The notes: a model not told the origin generated them from the sequence alone. DNA of 64,000 nt from Desulfosediminicola flagellatus (GCF_005116655.2 NZ_CP050698.1:5412501-5476500), one strand, 5' to 3'. Counted from the stretch's first letter, positions 29,535 to 39,260 are shown. Program-made: numbers and translations.

Positions 29535-29627
29535 TTACAATTGATCGGCCTTCTGCAACGCCAGAATTGCCCCTCTATACGAAAAAAACACAACTCCGAC
29601 CCAACCAATGAGTAATGCGGATATCAT
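29535..29627 (-). CDS. cydX: CydX-like 30-residue cytochrome bd subunit
   Basis: A very short frame coding MISALLIGWVGVVFFSYRG plus AILALQKADQL, a single transmembrane helix with a short polar C-terminus. AAGGAG lies seven bases before the ATG. It follows cydB by 37 bases and is closed by the operon terminator. Small single-helix subunits (CydX, CbdX, CydH) stabilise the haem site of bd oxidases and occupy this position in many operons. The sequence is not a close CydX match, so assignment rests on size, helix, ribosome site and place. Confidence 0.65.
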   Translation of the reverse strand: MISALLIGWVGVVFFSYRGAILALQKADQL

Positions 29628-29664
29628 AGTGCACTCCTTATATGAATTTTCAATGGATTCGTCA

Positions 29665-30798
29665 CTAATACGCTTTCTTGTTAGTGATGTCTGCAACGGT
29701 AAGCTGTCGTGCATCCATCTGACGCCATACCCAGACAATGTAGGCGAGGACAAATGGTATCAGCATCGCAACATATGTCATCGCTGTCAGGGTATAATGG
29801 CTTGAAGAAGCATTGTAAATTGTAAGGCTCGATTGTAAATCAGCCTTTGATGGGTAGAATGGCGTGTTGTTAAAACCGGCTGTGAAAAATATTGCCAGAC
29901 CAACAAGCACTGTTCCAAGACCGGCAGGCCAGATACCTCTTCTGCTCGACAGGAAACTGGTCAAGACAACACCACCTATAACAAGCACAAGACCAGCCAG
30001 TAGCAAACCCAGGACAATCGGCATTGCAAGCAGGTTGCCAAGGTATTTGTTTGCCACCATCGAAACAACACCTGTTTCATTAAAACCGTAACCGTCCATT
30101 AGCAGCAGGCTACCAAGGATGTAAAGCAGGAATGGCAGAGCGCATACAAGGTTTGTCAGACATGCTCTTCGCAGACGCGCTTCAAACTGAGGCATACCTG
30201 CAAAATCTATATTATTAATCAGATACATAGAGCCGAGTACACGGGCATTGAATACCAGGAACAGTCCCATGGAAAGGTTAAAGAGCGATAATGCTGCTTC
30301 AAGTCCTCTAAATGGAGTTGTCCAGCTTACCCGATTAAAATCATCAAGAACAAAGTTGGAGCCTGTAAAAAAGGTTCCAACCGCAGCACCAATCAGCAGG
30401 ATACCAACTGAGCCGTTAATTAAAAGAAACAGTTCATAGGTTTTAGGGCCATAGGTATTGCCCGGTTTTTTACGGAACTCATAGCTTACTGCCTGCAGGA
30501 TGAAGGTAAACAAAATTAACATCCACACCCAGTAGGCACCACCAAAACTTGTTGCATAGAATTTGGGAAAAGCGGCAAAGAGCGCACCACCAAAAAGAAC
30601 CAGAGTAGTGAACGTCAACTCCCATTTCATGCCCAGTGAATTGATGACGAGTGCTTTTTCGGTATCTTCCTTCGCGACCTGCCAAAGCAGAGTCTGACCA
30701 CCCTGAACAAACGTGAGAAAGAGAAACAACGATCCGACCACTGAGGCCAGTATCCACCATATCTGCTGTAAAAGTACAGTATCAAGGCTTCCTATCAT
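29665..30798 (-). CDS. cydB: Cytochrome bd ubiquinol oxidase subunit II
   Basis: A 377-residue integral membrane protein with eight to nine hydrophobic helices and the CydB signature at the start (LQQIWWILASVVGSLFLFLTFVQGGQTLL), then ALVINSLGMKWELTFTTLVLFGGALFAAFPKFYA and a GPKTYELFLLINGSVG region. Together with CydA it forms the bd-type quinol oxidase of the inner membrane, reducing oxygen to water with high affinity. In anaerobes this is usually an oxygen-scavenging or microaerobic enzyme. The start is one base past the cydA stop. Length matches the family. Confidence 0.95.
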   Translation of the reverse strand: MIGSLDTVLLQQIWWILASVVGSLFLFLTFVQGGQTLLWQVAKEDTEKALVINSLGMKWELTFTTLVLFGGALFAAFPKFYATSFGGAYWVWMLILFTFILQAVSYEFRKKPGNTYGPKTYELFLLINGSVGILLIGAAVGTFFTGSNFVLDDFNRVSWTTPFRGLEAALSLFNLSMGLFLVFNARVLGSMYLINNIDFAGMPQFEARLRRACLTNLVCALPFLLYILGSLLLMDGYGFNETGVVSMVANKYLGNLLAMPIVLGLLLAGLVLVIGGVVLTSFLSSRRGIWPAGLGTVLVGLAIFFTAGFNNTPFYPSKADLQSSLTIYNASSSHYTLTAMTYVAMLIPFVLAYIVWVWRQMDARQLTVADITNKKAY

Positions 30799-30799
30799 G

Positions 30800-32332
30800 T
30801 TAAATGCCCTCCGGTCCGATTTTGATCTGTTTCAGCATAATTCTAATCTCAGCAATCAGCAGAAGAGTAAAAACAGCCAGGAACATGAAGAAGGTTATCT
30901 GAACATTGCTCGCAGCAATATTTGTCGGTGCAACCCCTACTGGCAATAGATCCTGAATTGCCCAAGGCTGGCGACCCACTTCAGCAACAACCCAACCGGA
31001 CTGAGAAGCTATGAGGCCCAGAAAGAACGACGGGAAGCCAAGAATATGGAGCCATTTTTTATCCTCAAGCGTACCTTTGATAGAATAGATAAGATTCAGC
31101 AGGAAGATCAAACCAAACAGTGTTCCGAGAAAAACCATTATATGAAAGGCATAAAATGTTAAACCAACTGGTGGAACAGTATCTTCCGGTTTTTCCAGAT
31201 AGCCATAACCAAGATAATCCTGGTTGATCTTAAATTTCTCGAGAGATTCAGCAGCGGCAGTGTCATCCAGTGCTTTTTTCGCCTGCTTGTAGGCAACAAG
31301 ATCGTTTATCGCAAGTTTACCCCGCTCCATCTTGTCTTCAACTGCCATGATACCGTACTCTTCGTTACCATATACCAGGTCATTAATACCTGGGACAAAA
31401 GAGCCGAACTCACGGTTTGCAAGCAAACCGAGCGCACCCGGTATTTTTATCTCAAAATCAAACGCTTTAAGATCGTCACCCGGATTTTTTTCACTATTTA
31501 GAACGCCAAATGCCACTAAGCCTGCATTGACCTCACCGTCCCACAGTCCTTCGTATGCCGCCAGTTTCATAGGCTGAGTAGTTGCTGTCGCATATGCAGA
31601 CTCATCTCCGTTAAACCCTACATAAAGCGTAGAGAGCAGACCGAAGACCGAAGCAACAAGAATCGATTTTTTTGCCATCTCAATATGACGTCCTTTCAAG
31701 AGATACCAGGAAGAAATAGTGATAACAAAAAGCGATCCGACCATAAAGCTTGAGCTTGTGGTGTGGGTAAACTTTGCAATAGCAACTGGAGAAAAGAGAA
31801 CCTCCCAGAAATTCTGCATCTCAAAACGCGCTGAGTCAGGATTGAAAGCCATACCGGTAGGATACTGCATCCAGCCGTTGGCAACCAGAATCCAGAGGGC
31901 AGAAAGGTTAGAACCAATAGCGACCATCCAGGTTGACATCAAATGGAAATTCTTTGAGACACGATCCCAACCAAAAAACATAACCGCAAAAAAGGTTGCC
32001 TCTAAAAAGAAGGCGACGATGCCTTCAATAGCCAGTGGTGCACCAAAGATATCACCAACCATCCAGGAATAGTTGGACCAGTTGGTACCAAACTCAAACT
32101 CCAGAATAATGCCTGTCGCAACACCTATTGCAAAGTTAATTCCAAAAAGTGTCATCCAGAATTTCGTTATACTCTTCCACTCTTCCCTGCCTGTACGTAC
32201 ATACAGTGTTTCAAAAAATGCGCAGAGAAAAGACAGCCCCAGCGTCAGTGGTACAAAAATCCAGTGATACATTGCCGTCAGCGCAAACTGAGCTCTCGCC
32301 CAGTTAACCATGACCAGATCAATCTCACCCAT
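30800..32332 (-). CDS. cydA: Cytochrome bd ubiquinol oxidase subunit I
   Basis: A 510-residue haem-bearing subunit. Near the N-terminus RAQFALTAMYHWIFVPLTLGLSF contains the conserved His ligand of haem d/b595. GINFAIGVATGIILEFEFGTNW and the Glu-rich helix IEGIVAFFLEATFFAVMFFGW are typical, and TTSSSFMVGSLFVITISSWYLLKGR holds the next His region. The periplasmic Q-loop lies around residues 250-400 and is close to the long form in length. It oxidises quinol, reduces oxygen and contributes to the proton gradient without pumping. Second gene of the DUF4492-cydA-cydB-cydX-like operon. Confidence 0.95.
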   Translation of the reverse strand: MGEIDLVMVNWARAQFALTAMYHWIFVPLTLGLSFLCAFFETLYVRTGREEWKSITKFWMTLFGINFAIGVATGIILEFEFGTNWSNYSWMVGDIFGAPLAIEGIVAFFLEATFFAVMFFGWDRVSKNFHLMSTWMVAIGSNLSALWILVANGWMQYPTGMAFNPDSARFEMQNFWEVLFSPVAIAKFTHTTSSSFMVGSLFVITISSWYLLKGRHIEMAKKSILVASVFGLLSTLYVGFNGDESAYATATTQPMKLAAYEGLWDGEVNAGLVAFGVLNSEKNPGDDLKAFDFEIKIPGALGLLANREFGSFVPGINDLVYGNEEYGIMAVEDKMERGKLAINDLVAYKQAKKALDDTAAAESLEKFKINQDYLGYGYLEKPEDTVPPVGLTFYAFHIMVFLGTLFGLIFLLNLIYSIKGTLEDKKWLHILGFPSFFLGLIASQSGWVVAEVGRQPWAIQDLLPVGVAPTNIAASNVQITFFMFLAVFTLLLIAEIRIMLKQIKIGPEGI

Positions 32333-32353
32333 AAACCTGTCCTCCGTTAGTGT

Positions 32354-32578
32354 TTAATTTCTACCGGGCTTGGTGATTTGTTCAATCACATAATCCGCCC
32401 GCTCTTGATCTGTCGAAAAATTTGTTTTGAGATAGTTTGGGAAGAAAAATAATTTGAGCACGGCAAACATAACAACAAGTTTTATAATGATTATTTTCCA
32501 GAGCGTTTTACCCAACGTCATCCTGGAGAATCCTTCTTTGTAAAACCTGAAAATTTTTACCGGATAATTCTGCATCAT
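32354..32578 (-). CDS. DUF4492 small membrane protein
   Basis: A 74-residue protein with a single hydrophobic helix (TLWKIIIIKLVVMFAVLKLFFFP, about residues 24-46) and a hydrophilic C-terminus reading NYLKTNFSTDQERADYVIEQI. This is the DUF4492 pattern (F-Y-x-x-G-F ... L-W-x-I-I-x-I-K-L ... FFPN-x-L-x-x-x-F). DUF4492 genes are regularly found upstream of cydAB in diverse bacteria, and a role in bd oxidase assembly or stability is likely but unproven. AGGAAAG precedes the tandem ATG start. It is the first gene of the operon, 21 bases before cydA. Confidence 0.85.
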   Translation of the reverse strand: MMQNYPVKIFRFYKEGFSRMTLGKTLWKIIIIKLVVMFAVLKLFFFPNYLKTNFSTDQERADYVIEQITKPGRN

Positions 32579-32734
32579 ATACTTTCCTCACAGCCTCACT
32601 GAAACCGAAAAAAATCTGTTACTAAACACTCTATTATTTTGTGTTTCAGCAGATTAACCACTCACAACCTGACAAATCAAGCGATTCGTTTAATTTTGCA
32701 ATTCGAGTAATATAGCTTACCGACCAGAGGCCGT

Positions 32735-32749
32735 CAATAATAATTATCA
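32735..32749. promoter_or_regulatory. Possible Fur-type box
   Basis: CAATAAT-A-ATTATCA matches the 7-1-7 Fur consensus (TGATAAT-N-ATTATCA) at 12 of 14 arm positions. It lies between the divergent cyd operon and nifV. Low specificity in AT-rich DNA limits confidence. Confidence 0.3.
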
Positions 32750-32801
32750 TTTACAGTTAGAATAGTATTTGTCTCCAGTAAGCTAAAATTGTTAGCCTTC
32801 C

Positions 32802-32817
32802 AGGCATTATTATTGCT
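32802..32817 (+). promoter_or_regulatory. Sigma-54 promoter of nifV
   Basis: AGGCATTATTATTGCT has GG-N10-GC spacing with the -12 TTGC, about 35 bases before the nifV start. No perfect TGT-N10-ACA NifA site was found upstream. Confidence 0.55.
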
Positions 32818-32849
32818 GTGTTTTATTTAAACACAACATGGAGTCTCAA

Positions 32850-33974
32850 ATGCTACAAAATTGTAAAATTATTGACACAACCTTACGAGAAGGTGAGCAG
32901 ACACCCGGAGTTCTATTTAAGGTGGAAGAAAAAAAGGCTATTATTGATCAACTTGCTGCAATAGGCATACAGGAAGTTGAACTTGGTATCGCCAGTCCAT
33001 TAAACAGTTGCCTGCCTGAGTTAATAAAGCATTGCAAAACTACATGGCCCGAACTCCAGACCTCGGTCTGGTCGAGGTGCAAGGATGAAGACATTAGATA
33101 TTGTGCTCAACTTAAACCTGACGTCATCTCCCTTTCTATCCCGACTTCAGATCTTCACCTCTATGACAAAATGTCAAAGGACAGGAACTGGGCAGCCATT
33201 ACTTTACAAGAAAGCATACTGCTGGCTGGCAATCTGGGAATAGAAAAAATATCTGTCGGTTTTGAAGACAGCCTCAGGTCAGAGCCGATGTTTTTACTCA
33301 ACATGGCAAAAACAGCAGAAGCTGAAGGTGCATTTCGGATACGGATTGCAGATACTGTAGGCTCAGCCACACCTGCCACAATAAGTGCCCTAATCAAGAA
33401 GCTTAAGGAAAACCTTACAAACAGTGAACTAGGCGTTCATACTCATAATGATTTCGGCATGGCAACCGCAAACGCCATAAGTGCAATTGAAAGTGGCGCA
33501 ATATGGGCAGATGCAACAGTTCTTGGGCTGGGAGAGCGCTGCGGTTGCGCAAGCCTTGAAGAACTGACCGGGTTCCTTCACCTTATTGGAGGCCACCCAG
33601 CATTTAACACCAGAGAGCTCTCGCCTCTGGCACAACATATTGCGCACCTTACCTCAAGGCCTATTGCCGGCAACAGGCCGGTAATAGGCCAGGATATTTT
33701 TACCTGCGAAACAGGATTACACATACAGGGCCTTCAGAAAAATCCGAGAACCTACGAACCGTTTAGTCCTGAAAAAACCGGTAGCCATAGAAAACTACTT
33801 TTTGGTGCAAAAACAGGCAAAAGAGCCCTGATGCATCATGTTAACTCTCTGGGTTTTGAGGTGGATGAACACATCGTAGTGGAAGAACTTAAAATACTGC
33901 GTCAGAAAGCAGGGGTCGCTGCCAGTTCAGTGAGCGATGCAGAACTGGCAGCGACATTTCAACGTCACCAGTAA
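32850..33974 (+). CDS. nifV: Homocitrate synthase
   Basis: An enzyme of about 374 residues in the DRE-TIM metallolyase family, condensing acetyl-CoA with 2-oxoglutarate to homocitrate, the organic ligand of FeMo-cofactor. The N-terminus reads IIDTTLREGEQTPGVLF, the catalytic Arg-Glu and metal Asp motif, with SVGFEDSLRSE, RIADTVGSATP, ELGVHTHNDFGMATANAISAIESGA (metal His pair) and TVLGLGERCGCASLEEL following. Length fits NifV rather than the longer isopropylmalate synthases, which carry a regulatory domain. Nif context and a sigma-54 promoter support NifV. The ATG at 32850 has GGAG six bases upstream. An ATG four codons earlier lacks it. Confidence 0.9.
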   Translation: MLQNCKIIDTTLREGEQTPGVLFKVEEKKAIIDQLAAIGIQEVELGIASPLNSCLPELIKHCKTTWPELQTSVWSRCKDEDIRYCAQLKPDVISLSIPTSDLHLYDKMSKDRNWAAITLQESILLAGNLGIEKISVGFEDSLRSEPMFLLNMAKTAEAEGAFRIRIADTVGSATPATISALIKKLKENLTNSELGVHTHNDFGMATANAISAIESGAIWADATVLGLGERCGCASLEELTGFLHLIGGHPAFNTRELSPLAQHIAHLTSRPIAGNRPVIGQDIFTCETGLHIQGLQKNPRTYEPFSPEKTGSHRKLLFGAKTGKRALMHHVNSLGFEVDEHIVVEELKILRQKAGVAASSVSDAELAATFQRHQ

Positions 33975-34466
33975 TAGTTGGAACTCAACACCCTGTATTA
34001 CTTTCTGTGACGTCAAACGACCGGATAATAACATAAGCATTAGAATCAGCCTGAAGACCTCGCTGGAATACACACCGCAAATCACTCGTGCAACCAAAAT
34101 CGTGAGGCTTCCCGCAGCCAGTTGCTTCAAAGGCTGACAGGAATTTCCTCAACCTTCGACAAACTGAATTAATAAGAAATCCGGATTTGAACAGAACCAC
34201 CACGCCACCTCATTCCAGCGAACCAATCTCAAAGCTCAGATCAGACCAATAGTTTTATAGCCAACTATAGTGTTCGTTTTACCTGAACACGTTACCAACG
34301 AGTATCTGAAGTTCTACAATCAATAAATCCATGTCAGCACTTCAATAATATTCCTCGCATCGTCTATGGATGACCTCCTGACACATCGTGTTATCTTAGA
34401 AAAACGTTCACTTGCGTATACCCTCCTAACGCCTAACTTCGGATCCAATAGACATTACTGCACAAC
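33975..34466. other. Intergenic region downstream of nifV
   Basis: About 490 bases between convergent nifV and glnK. Apart from the terminator at its right end I see no gene and no strong hairpin directly after nifV. Confidence 0.5.
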
Positions 34467-34500
34467 AAAAAAGCCCCTGTCCGAAGACAGGGGCTTTTTT
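34467..34500. terminator. Bidirectional rho-independent terminator
   Basis: A perfect 15-bp stem AAAAAAGCCCCTGTC / GACAGGGGCTTTTTT with a CGAA tetraloop. It lies 40 bases past the glnK stop and ends the amtB-glnK transcript, and may also stop nifV readthrough. Confidence 0.95.
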
Positions 34501-34539
34501 GTTACAGCTGGAAGGTTTTGCTTGCTGGTTGTACTTTTT

Positions 34540-34890
<351 letters not shown>

Positions 34891-34896
34891 CTAGTA

Positions 34897-36237
34897 TCAG
34901 TCTTTGGTAAATTCCGGATATGCGTCAAGTCCACACTCAGAGATGTCGCAACCTTCAAGCTCTTCTTCTTCAGTTACACGGATACCCATTACGGCTTTCA
35001 GTACCAACCATACTGCAAAGCTTGTGGAGAAGACCCAGGAGAATATCACTGCGATACCGGTGAGCTGTGCTATAAGAGATCCTTCAGGATTTGTAAATGA
35101 TACCGCCAGCAGTCCCCAGATTCCGACAACACCATGAACTGAGATTGCACCGACAGGGTCGTCAATTTTCGCTTTATCAATGAAAACAATAGCAGCAACA
35201 ACTATCAGACCACCGATCGCACCAACCAGAGTCGCCATAAGCGGAGTAGGAGTAAGAGGTTCAGCAGTAATTGCTACAAGACCTGCAAGCGCGCCGTTTA
35301 ATGCCATGGTAAGGTCAGCTTTACCGAACCATGCTCGAGAGAAGAACAGTGCTGCTACAAGGCCACCAGCTGCTGCGGTGTTGGTGTTTACAAAAACCAT
35401 CGATACTGCGTTTGCTTCTTCAATATTACTGATTTTCAACTCGGAACCACCGTTAAAACCGAACCAACCGAGCCAGAGGATGAAGGTACCAAGTGTTGCC
35501 ATCGGAAGATTAGCACCTGGAATTGCGTGAATCTTTCCACCAACATACTTACCTTTACGTGCTCCAAGAAGTAAAACACCGGCGAGTGCTGCTGAGGCGC
35601 CACAGAGATGAACGACACCGGAACCGGCAAAGTCAAGGAAACCAAGAGCGTCAAGAAAACCTCCGCCCCACTTCCAGTAACCCTGCACAGGATAAATAAA
35701 ACCACACATTACAACTGCAAATGCAAGGAATGCCCAGAGTTTCATACGTTCAGCAACAGCACCCGAAACGATTGACATAGCGGTCGCAACGAAAACCACC
35801 TGGAAGAAAAAGTCTGACATTTTAGAGTAATACGTCTCTCCATTGCTTGCCAGAACATCAGCTGCCGTATGGTCAGCACCGAGGAAGAAACCAAAGCCTG
35901 GAATTATTCCACTGCCGTCACCGTACATAATGTTATAACCAACAAACATGTACATAATACATGCGATTGAGTATAGCGCGACGTTCTTTGTTAAAATCTC
36001 TACAGTATTCTTGCTGCGGACAAGGCCAGCCTCAAGCATTGCAAAACCTGCGGCCATCCACATGACCAGAGCACCTGACATCAGAAAGTAAAATGTGTCT
36101 ACCGCGTAGGCCAGGTTAATCAGGGTGTCACCAACGCTGGCTTCCTCGGCTAGAGCCGGACCAGCTATGGCCAGGGAAGCAAGTAATGCTGCCCCCCCCC
36201 AGTACGTTCTTTTCTTCATTTTTAAGCTCAATTTCAC
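34897..36237 (-). CDS. amtB: Ammonium transporter
   Basis: A 446-residue Amt/Rh family channel with a cleavable signal peptide (about residues 1-30, ending GPALAEE) and eleven helices. Signature stretches are FYFLMSGALVMWMAAGFAMLEAGLVRSKN, DFAGSGVVHLCGASAALAGVLLLG (containing the first pore His) and DDPVGAISVHGVVGIWGLLAVS (the second pore His). It conducts ammonium or ammonia across the inner membrane and is blocked by GlnK. The start is GTG with AAGGAGG upstream. Codons 12-15 run through nine consecutive G (36192-36200), a slip-prone tract in the signal peptide. A sigma-54-like promoter lies 85 bases upstream. Confidence 0.95.
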   Translation of the reverse strand: MKLSLKMKKRTYWGGAALLASLAIAGPALAEEASVGDTLINLAYAVDTFYFLMSGALVMWMAAGFAMLEAGLVRSKNTVEILTKNVALYSIACIMYMFVGYNIMYGDGSGIIPGFGFFLGADHTAADVLASNGETYYSKMSDFFFQVVFVATAMSIVSGAVAERMKLWAFLAFAVVMCGFIYPVQGYWKWGGGFLDALGFLDFAGSGVVHLCGASAALAGVLLLGARKGKYVGGKIHAIPGANLPMATLGTFILWLGWFGFNGGSELKISNIEEANAVSMVFVNTNTAAAGGLVAALFFSRAWFGKADLTMALNGALAGLVAITAEPLTPTPLMATLVGAIGGLIVVAAIVFIDKAKIDDPVGAISVHGVVGIWGLLAVSFTNPEGSLIAQLTGIAVIFSWVFSTSFAVWLVLKAVMGIRVTEEEELEGCDISECGLDAYPEFTKD

Positions 36238-36321
36238 GACAATCCTCCTTGTGGTTAATACCTGCCCTTTTCCATTAGTGTGAAGCAGCAGAAGTGGTGA
36301 TCAACAAATTTGTATTTCTAT

Positions 36322-36337
36322 TACAAGCTTCGTGCCA
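36322..36337 (-). promoter_or_regulatory. Sigma-54 promoter of amtB-glnK
   Basis: Read on the minus strand, TGGCACGAAGCTTGTA matches the -24/-12 consensus TGGCAC-N5-TTGC with one change (TTGT). It is placed about 85 bases before the amtB start. Nitrogen-limited expression by an NtrC- or NifA-type activator is expected. Confidence 0.7.
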
Positions 36338-36904
36338 GCAGACATTAAATAATATTTACCACATAGATTACAGATGCTTAACAGCACATTACACTGTAAA
36401 ACTGACCATTTGAGCTTTTACACAATGCTTACATTTTGGTCAATTCATGACATATTTTATTACAGATTTGTAATTTTTATCTTTGGCACTGAATTCAACC
36501 AGAACATCTTTCGGCTCAATATTGCATAGTGGAGAAATGCTATTCTATCACCGTCATGGTGGATGGAGCAAACCACTCCACCCTTAAAAACCATCGATTT
36601 TACTGGCAATACTTACAAGACAAGCCTATGACGTTGGTATGTATGATTCACCATAAGATCACATATAGTCATATTTAGGTTTTTCCTGATCAGAAAAGAG
36701 GAGGAGGCAAACGACCCGTCAAGTTCACGAGTCTTGCAGGTCTCACGACAATGTATCGAGAGTGTAGCTCTGGGAAATTATCGTACGCACATAAAAATCA
36801 TACGACTCTGTATGGCTTAGCTCTCACTTCATGAGCTTTTTTATTCCAAACTCTACGACATGACTTCATATTGAAAAAATGATCACCTCAAGTAAGCGAT
36901 TGCT
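36338..36904. other. Intergenic region upstream of amtB
   Basis: About 570 bases with no gene I can support. It contains a hairpin at 36558-36582 (GGTGGATGG / CCACTCCACC, one bulge) and a weak hairpin plus T-run at 36819-36842 that might act as a plus-strand terminator. Activator binding sites for amtB probably lie in the first 150 bases. Confidence 0.45.
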
Positions 36905-36953
36905 TTTTCGAAGAAAACATCTTGATTTTTAACCTAATTCCGATTCTCGGACA
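36905..36953 (-). repeat. Partial relative of the MITE-like element end
   Basis: On the minus strand this segment starts GGCTGTCCGAGAATCGGAAT and continues with GGTTAAAA, aligning with 25017-25066. A matching other end was not found nearby, so it seems to be a solo end or a diverged copy next to the long palindromic repeat. Confidence 0.45.
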
Positions 36954-37101
36954 GCCTCAGATGTATAATTCTGTTCGCCTTTTTAACTTCCTGACTTCGT
37001 TACCCGTTCTGTTACATAGCGCGGCTATGCTCCATCAATCGTGCCTCGCAGGAAGAGAAAAAGCTTCACATGATAACGACATCTGACACATGACATGAGA
37101 C
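36954..37101. repeat. Long palindromic dispersed repeat, copy 2
   Basis: About 148 bases with terminal CTCAGATGTATAATTC and, inverted at the far end, GTCAGATGTCGTTATC. The two halves pair imperfectly throughout (CTTTTTAACTTCCTG against CTTTTTCTCTTCCTG) around the perfect central hairpin CATAGCGCGGCTATG (37015-37029). The same family as 29163-29305. It lies between amtB and nifA. Confidence 0.72.
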
Positions 37102-37305
37102 TAGCTGGAGACTGGAAATAATGAAATTATATGAGTTACAACGATACATCTGCAATATTGAGAAGATTTTGAGCATTGAGAAATCCGCACCTCTTCTCAG
37201 GCAATAAAGAAATCAACGCCTGGAGACGTTAAAGTCACGTTCCTGCAGAAGAGGTACACTCAAAATGGAGGTGGTAGCTAAAAGCACAGTCACACCTATG
37301 GGAAA
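37102..37305. other. Short gap downstream of nifA
   Basis: Two hundred bases following the nifA stop. I recognise no terminator with a clear stem and T-run, and no gene. Confidence 0.4.
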
Positions 37306-38922
37306 CTATCGATAAGTATCAAGGCGTGAAAGACCGTACTTTTTTATCCGGTAACCTATCTGCCGCTGGGTTAAACCAAGTTCTTTGGCAGCTCTTACCT
37401 GCACCCAGCCGTGACGACGCAGGGCAGCTTCAACTTCATCCTTTTCTATATCATGAAGGGATTTCCTTCCAGGCTGCTGTACTTCGATTGCGGCAGCAGG
37501 GGCAGAAGCCAATGGAACCTCCTGTTCAACAGCCAGCCTGCCGGAGCCATTCCTCCAGGCAAGAACACCAGGAGTCAGATCTGACAAAGTTAGCCGATCT
37601 CCTTCTGCAAGAATAACCATACGCTCTACTATATTCTGCATCTCACGAACGTTACCCGGCCATGGATAATCCATCAAAAAATCAAGAAGATCCGAGGTAA
37701 GCAGAAGGTTCTTGCTATTCCGCTGGTTACTCGTGCTTAAAAAATGATTTAACAATAAGGGAATGTCTTCCAACCGCTCTCTCAGAGGTGGAAGCACTAT
37801 AGGAACAACATTCAGTCTGTAATACAAATCAGCTCGAAAATTACCCTGCTCAACCGCTTGTTCGAGACCGACATTAGTAGCTGCGATGATACGGACATCC
37901 ACATCCATGGTTTTTCCACCGCCAATCCTTTCAAACTGCTTTTCCTGGAGAACACGAAGCATTTTGGCCTGTAACGCCAGTGGCATTTCACCAATCTCAT
38001 CCAGAAATATTGTACCATTATCTGCCAGCTCAAACCTGCCTGGCCTGGTTGCATGCGCCCCCGTAAATGCACCGCGCTCATGACCAAACAACTCACTCTC
38101 AAGAAGAGTTTCAGGCAGAGCTGCGCAGTTTACCTTAATAAACGGTTTATCCCGACGTCCACCTGATTCATGTACGGCGCGTGCAACTAACTCCTTTCCG
38201 GTTCCGGACTCTCCCAGAAGCAACACCGTAACCGCGCTGGTCGCGATCTTTTCTATAATAGAGTAGACATCGCGCATCGGTTTCGAGTGCCCTATTATAA
38301 AGTGACCTTTATGTCTACTGTGCAGCTTTGCCTTTAAAGACCGGTTTTCTTCCTGGAGTTTCGCTTCCTTTCGCTTAATCTCTTCATGCAAAGTTATAAA
38401 CTGGGCGATAAGCGTCGCCAGAACAGTGAGAAAACGAACATCCTCTTCAAAGGAGACATCACGACCAAACAATCGATCAACACTCAAAACCCCGACAGGC
38501 ACATCTTTTAAAAGCACAGGTACACCGAGGAAGGAGAGCCGCTCTTTACCTAAGGGTGGCCGCGAACCGGTTCTATTCAGAAATAGCGGTTCACTGTGTA
38601 TATCAGGGACAACGAAAGGAGATTTGGTCAGAAATATTTTTCCGCAGACACCTTCGTTTGGCTTATACACACCTCGCAATTCCTCCTCTTCTGTCAGGCC
38701 ACAACTCGCTCTGATAGTCAGGCGCTGAGTGTTTTTATCTAGTAACAAAAGTGTTGCCCGCTGCATTCGCATTGTGTCATGCAGTACTCTCAAGATCGAG
38801 GCCAATGTTTGATCAAGATCAACTGCCCGGCCTATGAGCTTAGTTATTCTATGCAATGCACGCAGTTCAAGCCCCTGCGTCGACTCTTTTCTCTGCAAGA
38901 GAGCTGATATATCATTATCCAT
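37306..38922 (-). CDS. nifA: Nif-specific sigma-54 activator
   Basis: A 538-residue enhancer-binding protein. A GAF domain occupies about residues 25-180. The AAA+ domain follows with Walker [19 protein letters not shown] (about 232), the sigma-54-contacting GAFTGA loop (about 280), Walker [13 protein letters not shown] and the arginine-finger region [16 protein letters not shown]. The C-terminus has a Fis-like helix-turn-helix ([33 protein letters not shown]). The domain order equals NifA. The interdomain cysteine motif of oxygen-sensitive NifA proteins is absent. The ATG at 38922 (AGAGGAA eight bases upstream) matches the expected N-terminus. The open frame extends 53 codons further upstream without conserved features. 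It is divergent from nifH. Confidence 0.92.
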   Translation of the reverse strand: MDNDISALLQRKESTQGLELRALHRITKLIGRAVDLDQTLASILRVLHDTMRMQRATLLLLDKNTQRLTIRASCGLTEEEELRGVYKPNEGVCGKIFLTKSPFVVPDIHSEPLFLNRTGSRPPLGKERLSFLGVPVLLKDVPVGVLSVDRLFGRDVSFEEDVRFLTVLATLIAQFITLHEEIKRKEAKLQEENRSLKAKLHSRHKGHFIIGHSKPMRDVYSIIEKIATSAVTVLLLGESGTGKELVARAVHESGGRRDKPFIKVNCAALPETLLESELFGHERGAFTGAHATRPGRFELADNGTIFLDEIGEMPLALQAKMLRVLQEKQFERIGGGKTMDVDVRIIAATNVGLEQAVEQGNFRADLYYRLNVVPIVLPPLRERLEDIPLLLNHFLSTSNQRNSKNLLLTSDLLDFLMDYPWPGNVREMQNIVERMVILAEGDRLTLSDLTPGVLAWRNGSGRLAVEQEVPLASAPAAAIEVQQPGRKSLHDIEKDEVEAALRRHGWVQVRAAKELGLTQRQIGYRIKKYGLSRLDTYR

Positions 38923-39037
38923 TGCGTATTCCTCTGTGACTGTGATGAGTTTTATATATGATATTCTAAAAGCTAGAAAAGAATTCCCCCTTACAGAGCA
39001 CACCTCCTTCAAGAGTTGACGCTCTGCCATCCCAGCA

Positions 39038-39053
39038 AGCAATTTTCGATCCA
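39038..39053 (-). promoter_or_regulatory. Possible sigma-54 promoter of nifA
   Basis: On the minus strand TGGATCGAAAATTGCT keeps TGG and TTGC at GG-N10-GC spacing but lacks the central CA. It lies about 115 bases before the nifA ATG. It would imply autoactivation or NtrC control. Confidence 0.35.
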
Positions 39054-39260
39054 CCCCTCTAACAAAGGACCAACAGAACAAATATTAAGCAAATTATTCA
39101 ATTACTTAGAACCTTAAATAAATTACGTCCACAGCATCTAGAAAACAAACAACGTCTCACCAATGTAAATTTTCTCTACATTCTCGTAAGATTTTTAAAT
39201 TGGTTACACTCGCTATTTTCGCCCCCGCCTTCAAGCAACACTGTTACACAACGACATTTT

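Noticed and set aside
36819-36842. Rho-independent terminator upstream of amtB
   Set aside because: The stem is only 5 bp with a 9-base loop. Too weak to call although a T-run follows.
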